From the NCBI GenBank assembly GCA_052034085.1, contig JBPOJA010000011.1, positions 124,001 through 188,000 on the forward strand: a stretch of DNA of 64,000 bases. Reading direction: 5' to 3'. A model generated the notes under the pieces. It was given only the letters and a program-made list of their open reading frames with translations, searched no databases and was not told the DNA's origin. Positions 50,437 through 59,749 of this stretch are shown piece by piece; the first letter of the stretch is position 1, and every line of letters starts with the position of its first letter. The stretch is from UBA1426 sp052034085. Its GTDB lineage: Bacteria > Bacillota > Clostridia > Peptostreptococcales > Anaerovoracaceae. The position numbers and the translations under genes were made by a program.

Positions 50437-51243
50437 TCAATATACCACAGAATCGAAAGGATTAACAAGCGAGGTGGATTCTATGATTTCTGCTTTGCCT
50501 TCCACAGCCTTTCTTAATATATTGGCAAAATTTTCTATGAATATATATTCAGTGCCATAGTGTCCGGCATCTATCACATTCAGCCCCATTTCCTTTGCTT
50601 TTTGAGCCTGATGATATTTAACATCGCCGGTAATAAACAAGTCGCAATGGTTCTGAATTGCTGCATCCATAGATTCTGCACCTGAGCCCGTGGATAATGC
50701 CACATTGGAAATCTTTGCATTCAAATCTCCAACCACTCTAGGTTTCTCAGTAAGATTTAGCACCTTTTCCACTTTTTCAGCCATTTCTTTTAAAGTAACG
50801 GGTTTCCTCAGACTTCCCATCCTGCCTATCATTTCATTGTCTCCGAAAGGCGTTTTGAGTTTCAGTCTTCTGACCATCTGCAGTTCAAGAAGGTCCGCCA
50901 GATAATCATTATTTCCTCCAAATACCGCATCAAAATTGGTATGCGCGGAATAAACTGTGATGCCCAGATTTATCAGCTTGATTGCATAACCTCCTGTCAA
51001 TGTGTCTGCATCTATAACATCCAGCTTTTCCATAAGCAATGGATGATGGGTGACAATAAAGTCCACTTTCTTTTCAGCGGCCTCTTTAATAACATCGTTA
51101 GTGATCTCCAGCGCTACCATAATGCGGCTGAATTCGGGGTTTCTGATGTTTATTTGAAATCCTCCGTTGTCCCAGTCCTCCTCCAGCTCCCTGGGAGCAA
51201 TCATACGCAATAGATCCAATAATTCATCAGCTTTTATTCCCAT
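50437..51243 (-). CDS. Nif3-like dinuclear metal-centre protein (YqfO/YbgI family)
   Basis: A 268-residue NIF3 protein: W-D-N-G-G-F-Q near residue 24, V-T-H-H-P-L (metal ligands), A-H-T-N-F-D-A, and late in the chain V-I-D-A-G-H-Y-G-T-E. Members form hexameric toroids with two metals per subunit; the proposed activity is GTP cyclohydrolase I type 2. It lacks the internal PII-like insert of Bacillus YqfO. It follows trmK with one base between, the standard order. Confidence 0.94.
   Translation of the reverse strand: MGIKADELLDLLRMIAPRELEEDWDNGGFQINIRNPEFSRIMVALEITNDVIKEAAEKKVDFIVTHHPLLMEKLDVIDADTLTGGYAIKLINLGITVYSAHTNFDAVFGGNNDYLADLLELQMVRRLKLKTPFGDNEMIGRMGSLRKPVTLKEMAEKVEKVLNLTEKPRVVGDLNAKISNVALSTGSGAESMDAAIQNHCDLFITGDVKYHQAQKAKEMGLNVIDAGHYGTEYIFIENFANILRKAVEGKAEIIESTSLVNPFDSVVY
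50439..50468 (-). promoter_or_regulatory. rnpB promoter
   Basis: TTGTTA (50463-50468), 18-base spacer, TATATT (50439-50444), with the RNA starting seven bases downstream. The promoter lies inside the last codons of nif3. Confidence 0.7.
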
Positions 51244-51244
51244 T

Positions 51245-51946
51245 TTATCCTCCGATTTCTTTCAAGATTTCTGTATAAGAGCCTATTCTCTTCCTGGCCG
51301 TTTCCAGTCTTGCTGCACTTTCGGCTGACCCTTTTTTCAGAATCTCATCCATAACAAAAGTTTCCTTTTTCATTTTACCCTTGATAAACTGTTCAAGCAA
51401 GGGGTCTTTGGCGGAAATAAGCAAAGGACTAATTTCAAGTTCCATTTCATCATAGTGTCTTTTTCTTACGGTTCCGGGCCTGGCCAGGATAATTTCACAT
51501 ATAAATTTACCTTCCCTTACCAGCTTCTCCTTCATGATTTCAAATGAATAATTATGCAAAAATTTGCGTAATTCAACTGGTTTCGTCCGTGGCTGCAATA
51601 TTATTTTTTTGAAGCTCAATGTTTTTTCAAAGTCCTTCTCCAAAATATTTATTATCATTTCACCGCCCATACCGGCGATAACCAGCACATCTGCTTCACC
51701 CGCTTTCAGGGGCTCAAGACCGTTGCCCTTTCTTAAATCGGGCTTAAAATCCGGCAAAAAAGTGTGAAAATTTTTCTCTGCCCTTTCAAGAGGCCCTGTA
51801 TTTATGTCAGTCATTATTACCTTTGGGGAAATTTTTCTCTCCATTAAAAAAATAGGCAGCAGACCGTGATCTGTGCCTATGTCAGCAATACTCTCACCCG
51901 TTTCTATCATGTCAGCCATTGCAAGCAGTCTACCGGCAAGTTTCAA
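51245..51946 (-). CDS. trmK: tRNA (adenine22-N1)-methyltransferase
   Basis: A 233-residue class I SAM enzyme: S-I-A-D-I-G-T-D-H-G-L-L-P (SAM loop near residue 19), L-V-I-A-G-M-G-G-E-M-I, and L-Q-P-R-T-K-P near residue 140. It methylates A22 in the D-loop. TTG start with AGGAG seven bases upstream. It follows rpoD by 10 bases, the Firmicute rpoD-trmK-nif3 set. Confidence 0.95.
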   Translation of the reverse strand: MKLAGRLLAMADMIETGESIADIGTDHGLLPIFLMERKISPKVIMTDINTGPLERAEKNFHTFLPDFKPDLRKGNGLEPLKAGEADVLVIAGMGGEMIINILEKDFEKTLSFKKIILQPRTKPVELRKFLHNYSFEIMKEKLVREGKFICEIILARPGTVRKRHYDEMELEISPLLISAKDPLLEQFIKGKMKKETFVMDEILKKGSAESAARLETARKRIGSYTEILKEIGG

Positions 51947-51956
51947 TTCTATACTC

Positions 51957-53099
51957 CTATTCCAGGTAATCCCTAAGTTTCTTGCTCCTGCTTGGGTGGC
52001 GGAGCTTTCTCAGTGCCTTAGCTTCTATTTGTCTTATCCTTTCCCTGGTGACATCAAATCTTTTGCCAACTTCTTCCAGAGTTCGGGCTTTACCGTCGTC
52101 AAGGCCGAAGCGAAGCTTAAGAACCTTCTGTTCCCTTTCCGTAAGGGTATCAAGCACCTCTACCAACTGCTCCTTAAGCATGGAAAAAGCAGCCGCATCT
52201 GCAGGCGCAGGCACATCTTCATCAGGTATGAAATCTCCCAGATGGCTGTCTTCTTCTTCTCCAATGGGAGTTTCCAGAGAAACCGGCTCCTGGGCAATTT
52301 TCAATATTTCTCTGACTTTCTCTTCGGGGATATCCATTTCCAAGGCTATTTCCAGAGGAGTCGGTTCTCTTCCGTATTCCTGCAGAAGCTGCCTTGAAAC
52401 CCTGATCAGTTTATTGATGGTTTCCACCATATGCACAGGTATTCTTATGGTTCTGGCCTGATCCGCAATCGATCTTGTAATGGCCTGTCTTATCCACCAG
52501 GTGGCATATGTGCTGAACTTATAACCTTTTCTCCAGTCAAATTTATCAACGGCTTTTATCAAACCAAGGTTGCCCTCCTGAATAAGGTCCAAAAAGAGCA
52601 TCCCTCTTCCCACATAGCGCTTGGCTATGCTTACCACCAGTCTTAGATTTGCTTCACAGAGCCTCTGCTTTGCTTCTTCGTCGCCGGCCTCCATGAGTTT
52701 TGCCAGTTCAATTTCTTCTTCTGCGGTTAAAAGGGGCACTTTACCTATTTCTTTGAGATACATGCGGACAGGGTCATCCACTGCTACTCCTTTAGGCGCT
52801 TCAAGCTCTCCTTCTTCGTCTTCCTTGGCATCATCCTGTCCATCGTCTGATTCTGTTTCCTCTTCCTTTTCCAAGGCTATGATTTCCAGGTCGTTCGGAT
52901 CCGTTTCTTCAACGATTTCTATTCCCATGGAGATCAGAGCATCGTAAAGATCATCCATCTGGTTTTTATCCATGACCACATTCTCCAGATGGTTTGAGAT
53001 TTCCTGATAGCTGATGCTGCCCTTGTTTTTAGCCATTTCCATCAGCTCACTGACAAATTCAAATCTCTTATCTTCTGTTTGCTCCATTTCATAGGTCAT
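51957..53099 (-). CDS. rpoD: Primary sigma factor RpoD/SigA
   Basis: A 380-residue housekeeping sigma factor. Order: region 1.1 (1-80), acidic spacer (about 75-100), region 1.2 (D-D-P-V-R-M-Y-L-K-E-I-G), region 2 (K-F-S-T-Y-A-T-W-W-I-R-Q-A), region 3, and region 4 (L-R-F-G-L-D-D-G, T-R-E-R-I-R-Q-I-E-A-K-A-L-R-K-L). The ATG overlaps the dnaG end by 11 bases, so the two are coupled. Confidence 0.98.
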   Translation of the reverse strand: MTYEMEQTEDKRFEFVSELMEMAKNKGSISYQEISNHLENVVMDKNQMDDLYDALISMGIEIVEETDPNDLEIIALEKEEETESDDGQDDAKEDEEGELEAPKGVAVDDPVRMYLKEIGKVPLLTAEEEIELAKLMEAGDEEAKQRLCEANLRLVVSIAKRYVGRGMLFLDLIQEGNLGLIKAVDKFDWRKGYKFSTYATWWIRQAITRSIADQARTIRIPVHMVETINKLIRVSRQLLQEYGREPTPLEIALEMDIPEEKVREILKIAQEPVSLETPIGEEEDSHLGDFIPDEDVPAPADAAAFSMLKEQLVEVLDTLTEREQKVLKLRFGLDDGKARTLEEVGKRFDVTRERIRQIEAKALRKLRHPSRSKKLRDYLE

Positions 53100-54834
53100 A
53101 GCGATTTCCCCCGTGTTTCTTTTTTTGTACTTCCAGCAGTTCGCGGCTTAACTGCTCTATTTGGGTTTTATCCTTATTGTCATCCAGTATAGCCAGCAGT
53201 TTGATTAAATCTTCTTCTCTTTTCTTCAGGGCTGCCCCTTCTATATGGGCAATGCACTCTTCAAAAACTTCCCTGTCCCTATGGGCGATATGCACCGTAT
53301 CCACGATAAACTCAAGCACTTTCAAAGCTTCTGCGTCCAGACTGTCCTTGAGCTGATATAAATTTATTTCCTCATCCTTTTTGTACATGGATTTTATGTT
53401 TTCATAAATCCTGTGGCATTCAGGAGTTTCAAAGGAACTCTCATGTGGAACCAGTTCTGTTACGTATGAGCTCTTAAAGAGCATGAGCCCTATTAAATTT
53501 TGTTCCAGCAAGCTGCAATTTTCTTGCTTTTCACTCTTTCTTATTTCTGAATCCGCTGCTGTTCTGCCCTTTGTTAGGGTGCCCTCACTTCCGAACACCT
53601 CGATTTTTAAAGCCCCCTGTGATATTCCATACTCTGCGGCAATCTTTTTAATATATGCCTCTGCCTCAATTGGCTTCAGTTTTCTTAAAACCCCTGCCGC
53701 CTCTTTAAGAAAGCTTACACTGCCTTCGGTGGTGTCGGTGTTTATGCTTTTTCTGATATGCTTCAGTTTATAATCGACAAAAGGTAAAGCAGTTTTGGCC
53801 AGCTTGAGAAATTCGTCCTTACCTTTTTCCCTGATGAAGTCATCAGGATCCTGTCCCTGAGGCATCTCCAGTACTTTTATTTTGCATCCTGCCTCGTACA
53901 GGACATCTGTTGCCCGCATGGCAGCTCCCGTCCCCGCCTCATCGGAATCATAGGCTATCAGCACTTTCCCTGTGTAACGTTTCAGCATTTTCGCCTGGTT
54001 TTCGGTAAGCGCTGTCCCTAAAGAAGCGGCTACATTCCTGACTCCATGCTGATAAAGGGATAATACATCCATATATCCTTCAACTAAAATTGCATAACCT
54101 TCTATATTTATATCCTGTCTTGTTAAATATAATCCAAATAAGTTGTTTTTCTTCAAAAAAATTATGGATTCTTTTGAATTCAGGTACTTTGGGCTATCAT
54201 CTCCCAGTGCCCTGCCGCCGAAGCCTATAACTTTGCCCCTTGTGTTCATAATAGGGAAAATAATCCTGTTTCTGAATCTGTCAAAATATCTGTCTCCTGA
54301 CTGGGAAATCAGGCCCAGCTTAAGCATTTTTTCTTCTTCAAACCCCTTTGACTTCAAATAGTCATACAGTTCCTGCCAGCTGTCGGGGCTGTAGCCAATG
54401 CCGAATTTTCTCAAAGTTTCACTGTTGATGCCCCTTTTTTTCATATATTCAACAGCGGGATTTGCTTCTTTGTTAAAGTTGCGATAAAAGAATATTGCCG
54501 CCTCGCGGTTCAGTTCGTATAGTTCCTCTTTTTTGGACTCGCTGCCATAGCTTCTGTCCCTGATTTCAATCCCGTAATCCTTGGCCAGCTTTTCCAGGGC
54601 CTCCTGAAAATCCAGGTTGTGATACTTTTGCGTGAATTCTACTACATCCCCGGTAGCTCCGCATCCGAAGCAGGTGAAAATCTGTTTATCTTCCGAAACC
54701 ATAAAAGAAGGAGTTTTTTCATTATGAAACGGGCACAGGCCTTTGTAGTTGCTCCCTGCCTTCTTCAAAGTCACCTGACTCCCTATAACATCTACAATAT
54801 TGCATGCACTTTTGATTTCATCAATCAGACTCAT
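53089..54834 (-). CDS. dnaG: DNA primase
   Basis: A 581-residue primase. Zinc domain C-P-F-H-N-E-K-T-P-S-F with C-F-G-C-G (residues about 34-61), TOPRIM core with V-E-G-Y-M-D-V and Y-D-S-D-E-A-G, and a C-terminal helical DnaB-binding domain. It makes RNA primers for replication. It overlaps dgt by 14 bases and rpoD by 11. Confidence 0.98.
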   Translation of the reverse strand: MSLIDEIKSACNIVDVIGSQVTLKKAGSNYKGLCPFHNEKTPSFMVSEDKQIFTCFGCGATGDVVEFTQKYHNLDFQEALEKLAKDYGIEIRDRSYGSESKKEELYELNREAAIFFYRNFNKEANPAVEYMKKRGINSETLRKFGIGYSPDSWQELYDYLKSKGFEEEKMLKLGLISQSGDRYFDRFRNRIIFPIMNTRGKVIGFGGRALGDDSPKYLNSKESIIFLKKNNLFGLYLTRQDINIEGYAILVEGYMDVLSLYQHGVRNVAASLGTALTENQAKMLKRYTGKVLIAYDSDEAGTGAAMRATDVLYEAGCKIKVLEMPQGQDPDDFIREKGKDEFLKLAKTALPFVDYKLKHIRKSINTDTTEGSVSFLKEAAGVLRKLKPIEAEAYIKKIAAEYGISQGALKIEVFGSEGTLTKGRTAADSEIRKSEKQENCSLLEQNLIGLMLFKSSYVTELVPHESSFETPECHRIYENIKSMYKKDEEINLYQLKDSLDAEALKVLEFIVDTVHIAHRDREVFEECIAHIEGAALKKREEDLIKLLAILDDNKDKTQIEQLSRELLEVQKKKHGGNRYDL

Positions 54835-55780
54835 TCATAATTTCCTTGTATTTATTCAGTGCGAACCTGTCAGTCATGGCCGCAATATAGTCTTTGATTT
54901 CCCAGCCATCGGGGATTTCTCCCTTTTCGTTTTCATAATAATCGTAAAGCGTGTTAATCAGCAGTCCGATTTTTTCAAGCTCCGAATCTTCTTTCACTTT
55001 TCTGCTATGATAAACGTTCTGGAACATAAATTCCCTCATAACGTTCATGCATTCCAGCAGCTCCGGACTCATGGTGATTTTTCCCCTCTCGCTGCTGGTT
55101 TTAACCATATCGGTGACCAGGCTGTTTATGCGGGTTCGATGGTCTTTTCCAAGTGTCATAATGCAGCTTTCAGGCAGATCACTTTGCGCTATCACGCCGC
55201 TTCTCAGGGCATCGTCAATATCGTGGTTTATATATGCTATGCGGTCGCTGTATCTGACTATAATACCCTCCGGTGTTGCCGGTCTGCCTTTTCCAGTGTG
55301 GTTCAAAATACCATCCCTGACCTCATGGGTCAGATTCATTTTTTCCAGTACATCCACGACTCTCAGACTCTGCTCGTTATGTGAGAAACCTCCCTTGTGC
55401 CTGAGATTTAAAAACTCCTCGCCGCTATGGCCAAAAGGGGTGTGCCCAAGATCATGACCCATGGCGATGGCCTCTGTAAGGTCTTCATTCATCCGCAAGG
55501 CTCTTGCAATGGTTCTGGCTATCTGTGAAACCTCCAGGGTATGAGTCAGCCTTGTCCTGAAATGGTCTCCCTCAGGTGCCAGGAAAACCTGGGTTTTATG
55601 CATAAGCCGTCTGAAAGCCTTGGAATGAATTATCCTGTCTCTGTCTCTCTGAAAAGCCGTCCTTAGCAGACATTCCTCTTCCGGACGCACTCTGCCCCTG
55701 CTGTCTGCGCTTTTTGTGGCCTCCCGTGACAGCAACTCATATTCCCTTGTCTCCTGTTCAACTCTGGTCAGCATCTGCAT
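54821..55780 (-). CDS. dgt: dGTP triphosphohydrolase-like HD protein
   Basis: A 319-residue HD phosphohydrolase. It has R-D-R-D-R-I-I-H-S-K-A-F-R-R-L, H-T-L-E-V-S-Q-I-A-R, and H-D-L-G-H-T-P-F-G-H-S-G-E, the metal and catalytic residues of the dGTPase family. It removes triphosphate from dNTPs. In clostridia this gene commonly stands before dnaG, as here, overlapping by 14 bases. Position between dut and dnaG suggests control of nucleotide quality near replication. Confidence 0.93.
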   Translation of the reverse strand: MQMLTRVEQETREYELLSREATKSADSRGRVRPEEECLLRTAFQRDRDRIIHSKAFRRLMHKTQVFLAPEGDHFRTRLTHTLEVSQIARTIARALRMNEDLTEAIAMGHDLGHTPFGHSGEEFLNLRHKGGFSHNEQSLRVVDVLEKMNLTHEVRDGILNHTGKGRPATPEGIIVRYSDRIAYINHDIDDALRSGVIAQSDLPESCIMTLGKDHRTRINSLVTDMVKTSSERGKITMSPELLECMNVMREFMFQNVYHSRKVKEDSELEKIGLLINTLYDYYENEKGEIPDGWEIKDYIAAMTDRFALNKYKEIMNESD

Positions 55781-55797
55781 GATTTCCAGCCGTCCTT

Positions 55798-56235
55798 TTA
55801 TCTTCCTGTGTGACCGAAGCCTCCGGCTCCTCTTTCGCTTTCAGTGAGGCTTTCCGGTTCATCAACTTCTACCCATTCGGCTCTCTCGTGTCTGGCAATT
55901 ACCATCTGTGCAATGCGTTCACCGTTATTGATTGTGAAACTTTCCTGGCCCAGATTGATTAAGGCCACCTTGACCTCTCCCCTGTAATCCGAGTCTATCG
56001 TCCCCACTCCGTTAACCAAACCTATACCATGCTTTATTGCCAGCCCGCTTCTCGCTCTGATCTGGGCTTCAAATCCCACAGGAATTTCCACAAACAGTCC
56101 TGTTCCAATGAGTTTCCTTTCACCGGGTTCCAAAACTACCGGTTCTTCCAGGAAAGCTCTCAAATCCATGCCGGCTGAACCTGCAGTTTCATATTGTGGA
56201 TATTGTCCGCTTTTAGATACTATTCTGATCTTCAT
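55798..56235 (-). CDS. dut: dUTP diphosphatase
   Basis: A 145-residue trimeric dUTPase with all five motifs: A-G-M-D-L-R-A near residue 20, R-S-G-L-A-I-K-H-G, G-V-G-T-I-D-S-D-Y-R-G-E-V, and the mobile C-terminal G-G-F-G-H-T-G-R. It keeps uracil out of DNA and supplies dUMP. GGAGG precedes the ATG. It lies between the M16 protease gene and dgt. Confidence 0.97.
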   Translation of the reverse strand: MKIRIVSKSGQYPQYETAGSAGMDLRAFLEEPVVLEPGERKLIGTGLFVEIPVGFEAQIRARSGLAIKHGIGLVNGVGTIDSDYRGEVKVALINLGQESFTINNGERIAQMVIARHERAEWVEVDEPESLTESERGAGGFGHTGR

Positions 56236-56258
56236 AATGCCTCCGGTCAGTTTTCGTT

Positions 56259-57509
56259 TTATGCCTTCAAAAATTTGGACAGGTCAACTTCCCTGTCGCT
56301 AATGAGGACTGAGGAATATTCTTCAATGTCACTTATGAGTCCGGCTGCGTTTACAATATCTTCCTCATTCACCGCATCGATTTTATCCAGAATTTCTTTC
56401 GTCGATAAAATTTTATCCATAAGCAGAGCATTCCTACCATTGGAATACATCCTGCTGCTGACATTTTCCTGGCCAAAGACTATGGATGTTTTCAGCTGCT
56501 CTTTTGCCTTTATAAGTTCTTCCTTGGTAACGCCTCCGCTTAAAAGCAAGGTCAGTTCTTCTTTTATGGCATCTATAACCACTTCTATTTTATCATGACC
56601 GGTGCCTGCATAAATGCTGAAAATTCCATCTTCCTTAAAAGAGCCGTTGCTGGAGAAAACCGAATAAGCGAGGCCCTTCTGCTCCCTTATGTTCTGGAAG
56701 AGTCTGGAACTCATGCTTCCGCCTAAAATATTGTTAAGGATTACCAGGGGATAATGCAATTCACCTTCCCTGGGCACGCCCCTCAACCCCAGGAAAATGT
56801 GGCTTTGCTCAACATCCTTCACTTTCAGGATGTGGCTTTTTTCATAGGAGGCTTTCCCGGCAAGGGGTCTTCTCATGCCGTGGGCTTTTAGGTTCAGTTT
56901 CTCTTCAAAAACAGCCTTGATTTCTTTCTCATCATAGTTGCCCGAAATAGAAACCACAATGTTGTCGGCTGTGTATCGCTCATCCAAATATTGAAGTATG
57001 TCTTCTCTGCTGACCTTTTTCAGCACTTCTTTGGTTCCGATAATTGGGGTTTCCAAAGGGCCGCCTTTAAAAACAGCTTCCGTCAGCAGATCGTTGCCAA
57101 AATCCTCGGGGCTGTCCTCAATCATTTTAATTTCTTCAAAAATAACATTCTTCTCTTTCTTCAGTTCCTCCTTATCGAAGACCGAAGAGGTAAACATATC
57201 TGAAAGTATATCAGCCGCCTTTTCCATATTGCTGTCCAATACCTTGGTGTAGTAACAGGTTGCTTCCTTGCCTGTAAAAGCATTCATCTGACCACCCAGA
57301 ATATCCATTTCTTCGGCAATATCCCTGGCAGATCTCTTTTTAGTGCCTTTAAACAACATATGTTCAATAAGATGAGATATCCCCATTCTGTCGTGACTCT
57401 CATCAACAGAGCCGGCTTTAACCCATATGCCCATAGCCAGGGATTCCACATAGGGCAGTTCTTCCATAACCAGCCTTATACCGTTACTCAGTTTCTCCTC
57501 AATTATCAT
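56259..57509 (-). CDS. M16-family zinc peptidase (processing-protease-like)
   Basis: A 416-residue peptidase with the inverted zinc motif H-L-I-E-H (H-x-x-E-H) near residue 50, the following E about 75 residues on, and two M16 domains. Bacillus MlpA is the likely relative, with the same place after pnp. I start at ATG 57509, with AAGGA four bases upstream. The open frame continues to 57596 without a ribosome-binding site. Confidence 0.95.
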   Translation of the reverse strand: MIIEEKLSNGIRLVMEELPYVESLAMGIWVKAGSVDESHDRMGISHLIEHMLFKGTKKRSARDIAEEMDILGGQMNAFTGKEATCYYTKVLDSNMEKAADILSDMFTSSVFDKEELKKEKNVIFEEIKMIEDSPEDFGNDLLTEAVFKGGPLETPIIGTKEVLKKVSREDILQYLDERYTADNIVVSISGNYDEKEIKAVFEEKLNLKAHGMRRPLAGKASYEKSHILKVKDVEQSHIFLGLRGVPREGELHYPLVILNNILGGSMSSRLFQNIREQKGLAYSVFSSNGSFKEDGIFSIYAGTGHDKIEVVIDAIKEELTLLLSGGVTKEELIKAKEQLKTSIVFGQENVSSRMYSNGRNALLMDKILSTKEILDKIDAVNEEDIVNAAGLISDIEEYSSVLISDREVDLSKFLKA

Positions 57510-57529
57510 TAAATCCTTTTCTCCCAACG

Positions 57530-57589
57530 TTATGTCTTCTTTTTCATAGCCAAAGCAGCCATCAGAAAAATGGCTGCAATAATCTCCAT
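57530..57589 (-). CDS. Possible 19-residue hydrophobic peptide after pnp
   Basis: ATG 57589 to TAA 57530 encodes MEIIAAIFLMAALAMKKKT, one hydrophobic helix with a lysine tail. It is in the same frame as pnp, seven codons after its stop, but no ribosome-binding site is evident. An 8-bp hairpin (GCAGCCAT/ATGGCTGC) lies inside. It may be a small membrane protein, or a chance frame in a leader. Confidence 0.25.
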   Translation of the reverse strand: MEIIAAIFLMAALAMKKKT

Positions 57590-57610
57590 CAACCAAGGTA
57601 TTTCTATTGA

Positions 57611-59695
57611 TTAGAGTAGTTCTTTTCTTGAAAGGTTTATTCTGTTCTGGCTGTCTATTTCTGTGACTTTAACCACAACAGTGTCACCAACCGCCAGCTC
57701 ATCCTCCACCTTTTCCACTCTATGCTTTGCCATTTTTGAAATGTGCAGGAGGCCTTCTTTGCCGGGCAGAATTTCAACAAAAGCTCCAAATGTCATGAGT
57801 CTTGTGACCTTGCCTTCATAGATTTCTCCCACTTCCACTTCTCTGAGAAGCAATTCAATTTCCTTCTGAGCGGCCAGGGCGCTGTCCATGTCAGGCGATG
57901 CAATGGAGACGTTTCCATCATCGTCTATATCTATCTTTGCACCGGTTTCAGCTATGATGCGGTTAATAGTGCTTCCGCCTTTTCCGATAATAATCCTGAT
58001 TTTATCCGGATCCACTACCATAGAAATAATCCTGGGTGCGAAAGGTGATATTTTCGGCCTTGGTTCAGGCATTACTTCTAAAATCTTTCCCATGATAAAC
58101 ATTCTGCCATCATGAGCCTGTTTCAGCGCTTCCGTAAGAAGTTCCCTGGAAAGTCCGTGTATCTTGATATCCATCTGTATTGCGGTAACACCTTTTGCAG
58201 TACCGGCAACCTTGAAGTCCATATCTCCCAGAAAGTCTTCCATGCCCTGAATGTCACTTAAAATAGCTACTTTTTCGCCTTCAGTAATAAGTCCCATGGC
58301 AATACCGGCTACCGGAGCCTTTATGGGTACGCCGGCGTCCATAAGTGCCAGGGTACTTCCACATACAGATGCCATGCTGGAACTTCCGTTGGATGACAGG
58401 ACTTCTGATACCACCCTGATTGCATACGGGAAATCTTCTTCCGAAGGTAAAACGGGAATCAGTGCTCTCTCCGCAAGTGCACCGTGGCCAATTTCCCTTC
58501 TTCCCGGGCTTCTCATGGGTCTTGCCTCACCTGTGCTGTAAGGCGGGAAATTATAATGGTGCATATATCTTTTTTCTGTCTCTTCGGTTATACCGTCGAG
58601 GGCCTGAGCCTCTGCAGCAGGAGCCAGGGTTGCCACTGACAACACCTGGGTCTGCCCCCTGGTGAAAAGGCCTGTGCCATGAGTCCTGGGCAAAAATGCT
58701 GTCTCACACCATATTGGCCTGATTTCGTCCCGTTTCCTGTTGTCAGGCCTGATTCCATCGTTGACAATCATGCTTCTGACCTGTTCTTTCTTGATGGAAT
58801 ACAGGACATTTTCAATATCCTTGACGTTGTCGGGGAATTCCTCCTCGAAATGGGCAAGTGTTTCCTTTTCAACGGCATCCATATTATCCAGTCTTTCCTG
58901 CTTGTCTTCGGTTAAGATGGCGGTACGCATTTTTTCTGTGGCAAAACTTCTAACCTCGAAGTCAATCTCTTCAGGAACCCGGTAAAGCTCAACTTCAGCT
59001 TTTTCCTTACCGACTTCTTTGGCAATATCTTCGATAAATTCGATTATGCTCTTAATCTCTTCGTGACCAAAAAGTATGGCCTCCAAAATCTCTTCTTCAG
59101 GTACTTCGTTGGCTCCTGCTTCTACCATCATGATGGCATCTTTTGTTCCGGCCACCACCAGATGCATGTCGCTTTCCTCCCTTTGTGCCAGGGTCGGATT
59201 GATGACCAGTTCGCCGTCTACTCTGCCTACAAGCACTGAACCGGTTGGCCCCTGGAAAGGGATGTCAGAAATAGACAGGGCAATGGATGAACCTATCATG
59301 GCAACTATATCAGGTGTACAGTCGGGGTCGACACTCATGACCGTGGCAACCACCTGAACATCATTATGGTATCCTTCGGGGAAAAGAGGCCTTAAGGGTC
59401 TGTCCATAAGTCTGGCGCTAAGAATGGCCTTCTCCGACGGCCTGCCTTCTCTTTTGATAAACCCCCCGGGAATTTTTCCCGCAGCATACATCCTCTCCTC
59501 GAATTCACATGAAAGAGGGAAAAAATCTATATCCTTTCTGGGCTCTTTTGATGCTGTTGCCGTTACATTTACTACTGTATCGCCGTAGCGCACTGTGGCA
59601 GTGCCATTGGCCAGTTGAGCGACCTTCCCTACTTCCACCTGCAGCAACCTTCCGCCTATTGCTGTCCGATAGGTCTTAAATTCATTTAAACTCAT
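57611..59695 (-). CDS. pnp: Polynucleotide phosphorylase
   Basis: A 694-residue phosphorolytic 3'-5' exoribonuclease of mRNA turnover. Two RNase PH modules (the second with D-A-G-V-P-I-K-A-P-V-A-G-I-A-M-G-L), a KH domain (I-I-G-K-G-G-S-T-I-N-R-I) and a C-terminal S1 domain (G-A-F-V-E-I-L-P-G-K-E-G-L-L-H-I-S). It has the conserved rpsO-pnp order with a hairpin between them. GGAGG lies 10 bases before the ATG. Confidence 0.98.
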   Translation of the reverse strand: MSLNEFKTYRTAIGGRLLQVEVGKVAQLANGTATVRYGDTVVNVTATASKEPRKDIDFFPLSCEFEERMYAAGKIPGGFIKREGRPSEKAILSARLMDRPLRPLFPEGYHNDVQVVATVMSVDPDCTPDIVAMIGSSIALSISDIPFQGPTGSVLVGRVDGELVINPTLAQREESDMHLVVAGTKDAIMMVEAGANEVPEEEILEAILFGHEEIKSIIEFIEDIAKEVGKEKAEVELYRVPEEIDFEVRSFATEKMRTAILTEDKQERLDNMDAVEKETLAHFEEEFPDNVKDIENVLYSIKKEQVRSMIVNDGIRPDNRKRDEIRPIWCETAFLPRTHGTGLFTRGQTQVLSVATLAPAAEAQALDGITEETEKRYMHHYNFPPYSTGEARPMRSPGRREIGHGALAERALIPVLPSEEDFPYAIRVVSEVLSSNGSSSMASVCGSTLALMDAGVPIKAPVAGIAMGLITEGEKVAILSDIQGMEDFLGDMDFKVAGTAKGVTAIQMDIKIHGLSRELLTEALKQAHDGRMFIMGKILEVMPEPRPKISPFAPRIISMVVDPDKIRIIIGKGGSTINRIIAETGAKIDIDDDGNVSIASPDMDSALAAQKEIELLLREVEVGEIYEGKVTRLMTFGAFVEILPGKEGLLHISKMAKHRVEKVEDELAVGDTVVVKVTEIDSQNRINLSRKELL

Positions 59696-59710
59696 ATGTT
59701 GTTAACCTCC

Positions 59711-59738
59711 AAAAGTAAGGCGGAGGTTATCCTCCGCC
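59711..59738 (-). terminator. rpsO-pnp intercistronic hairpin
   Basis: Minus strand: GGCGGAGG-ATAA-CCTCCGCC (8 bp perfect), followed by TTACTTTT. It is in the place of the rpsO terminator / RNase-processing site that limits pnp in many bacteria. Confidence 0.75.
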
Positions 59739-59749
59739 GTCAAAAATAG

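Noticed and set aside
50051..50560. Plus-strand open frames of 137-169 codons
   Set aside because: They are the antisense of RNase P RNA and of the nif3 end.
57510..57596. N-terminal extension of the M16 peptidase
   Set aside because: No ribosome-binding site and no family similarity; M-I-I-E-E-K-L at 57509 follows AAGGA and matches the usual family N-terminus.
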